A stretch of DNA of 33,500 bases from an uncultured Saprospiraceae bacterium (lineage in GTDB: Bacteria > Bacteroidota > Bacteroidia > Chitinophagales > Saprospiraceae), in NCBI GenBank assembly GCA_937951685.1, contig CALFBG010000064.1:1-33500 (forward strand). The letters run 5' to 3'. Below the pieces are notes generated by a model. That model saw only the letters and a list, made by a program, of their open reading frames with translations, did not search any database and was not told where the DNA came from. Below, piece by piece: positions 32,830-33,500 of the stretch. The stretch's first letter is position 1; each line of letters begins with the position of its first letter. A program made the translations under genes and the position numbers.

Positions 32830-32869
32830 AAAAAATGCCTTAACCGGAGCGGAAGCTCAAGTTAAGGCA
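32830..32869 (-). terminator. Terminator of the Gly/Ala-rich tail protein gene
   Basis: TGCCTTAAC (32836-32844) and GTTAAGGCA (32861-32869) form a perfect 9-bp stem with a 16-nt loop. On the minus strand it is followed by TTTTTTAATT. It lies about 85 bases past the stop at 32952. Confidence 0.85.
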
Positions 32870-32871
32870 AC

Positions 32872-32916
32872 GAAGTTATTTCCAGATAACGCTTATGATC
32901 ATTTAAAAACAACTTC
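32872..32916. repeat. Short inverted-end pair in the 3' UTR
   Basis: GAAGTTATTT at 32872-32881 and AAAACAACTTC at 32906-32916 are an imperfect inverted pair 45 bases apart overall, with the same end sequence as the 9586-9745 element but without its interior. It could be an internally deleted copy or a chance inverted repeat. It lies between the stop at 32952 and the terminator. Confidence 0.4.
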
Positions 32917-32951
32917 AATTACTAATTTGTTAAAGATTTGTTTGGGCTAGT

Positions 32952-33500
32952 TTAAAACCCCAACCAACCCGCAATTTTTCCAGCTACTCCCGTAGACGCA
33001 CCTGCTCCTGCTGCTACGGCAGCGTATCCCGTAGCTTTCCAACTAAAACCATCACCAACCGTGACCGAACCAAAAGCTCCCGCAGCCGCACCATAAATTG
33101 CACCTCCTGCGTCAAGACCTACCCAAGGGGGTAAACGTAACAAAGAAGCATTAGGATGATCCAACCACCAATCTACCGAAGAAAGGCTGATGGATAAAAC
33201 AATTAATGAAAATCTACCGTGATCATCACATTTCGTATATCCTTGAGCGACCCATTGATCTTTTAAAGCAACCAATTGTTCCTTAAGACCTTCCGCATCA
33301 ATGATACCATCACGATTATCCAATACTAAATCTAGTATATCATCAATAATTCCTTCCTCGAAATCGTCAATTACATCGTAGGTTGTATTTAGTTTTTCGA
33401 TAACTTGGTACAAATCATGATTGGGAATAATATCTGTTTCTACGTAAATTCGATTGTAAGCCGTTTGTTGACCAACCAATTCCTTGAATTTTTCTATTTC
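32952..33500 (-). CDS. C-terminal part of a protein with a Gly/Ala-rich tail (cut by window edge)
   Basis: The frame stays open to the window edge; the TTG at 33479 is probably an internal Leu, since seven more in-frame codons (EIEKFKE) precede it. At least 182 residues are visible: an acidic middle part (about 20-75; DDFEEGIIDDILDLVLDNRDGIID), then LKEQLVALKDQWVAQ, a Trp-containing segment (SSVDWWLDHPNASLLRLPPWVG), and a last ~50 residues very rich in Gly and Ala with GxxxG spacing (GGAIYGAAAGAFGSV, AAVAAGAGASTGVAG) ending KIAGWLGF. Such a tail suits membrane insertion or helix packing and recalls glycine-zipper and class IIb bacteriocin-like segments, but I assign no function. It has its own terminator downstream. 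Confidence 0.72.
   Translation of the reverse strand, partial: EIEKFKELVGQQTAYNRIYVETDIIPNHDLYQVIEKLNTTYDVIDDFEEGIIDDILDLVLDNRDGIIDAEGLKEQLVALKDQWVAQGYTKCDDHGRFSLIVLSISLSSVDWWLDHPNASLLRLPPWVGLDAGGAIYGAAAGAFGSVTVGDGFSWKATGYAAVAAGAGASTGVAGKIAGWLGF

Noticed and set aside
1..33500. Search for tRNA/rRNA genes, CRISPR arrays, integrase, transposase, toxin-antitoxin or defence genes
   Set aside because: None could be supported by eye in any frame; a tRNA or covariance-model scan would be needed to exclude small RNAs fully.

Overview
The window reads as chromosomal DNA of a Bacteroidota bacterium, most likely Saprospiria or a close relative (my inference from gene content). The signs are a giant secreted protein with a type B type IX secretion (T9SS) sorting domain, two DUF4252-type proteins behind an ECF sigma factor, the exbB-exbD-exbD-tonB-folC order, a class II glutamine synthetase, promoters of the Bacteroidota TTG-N17-23-TAnnTTTG form, and little visible Shine-Dalgarno sequence. 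There are no tRNA, rRNA, CRISPR, phage or transposase genes.

Layout. 515-5045 (minus): a TonB energy-transduction cluster (exbB, two tandem exbD paralogues, a TolA-like tonB) followed, past a strong hairpin, by folC. 5803-9558 (plus): a two-gene beta-oxidation unit, FadN-type hydratase/dehydrogenase then thiolase, with two small inverted repeats in its leader. 9823-10977 (minus): an unrecognised lipoprotein. 11350-12366 (plus): glutamine synthetase II, ending at a bidirectional terminator. 12620-15846 (minus): a secreted Asp-box/VPS10-type propeller plus a small secreted protein whose fold pattern resembles the ExbD periplasmic domain. 16123-18468 (minus): ECF sigma factor, a one-TM putative anti-sigma factor, and two DUF4252-like secreted proteins. 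18855-20237 (minus): an orphan membrane histidine kinase, divergent from an LptF/LptG-family permease and a PAP2 phosphatase (20490-23011, plus). 23401-27891: a ~1,500-residue multidomain T9SS cargo protein. 28234-29280: a propeller lipoprotein. 29289-30739 (minus): xseA-xseB. 30898-32106 (minus): sucC behind a near-perfect promoter. 32486-32659 (minus): a 57-residue membrane protein too small for routine calling. 32952-33500 (minus): the C-terminal part of a protein with a Gly/Ala-rich tail, cut by the window edge.

The protein genes are mostly core or envelope functions, and I see no defence or biosynthetic island. The least explained material is intergenic. There is a family of ~140-160-bp elements with GAAGTTGTTTAA-type inverted ends; two copies share a central hairpin in which one base pair differs as T-A versus C-G. 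There is also an ~80-nt dispersed repeat present twice, and a 61-nt direct repeat tied to an 83-nt palindrome. These repeats are the best candidates for undescribed structure; the evidence that they are mobile or transcribed is only indirect.
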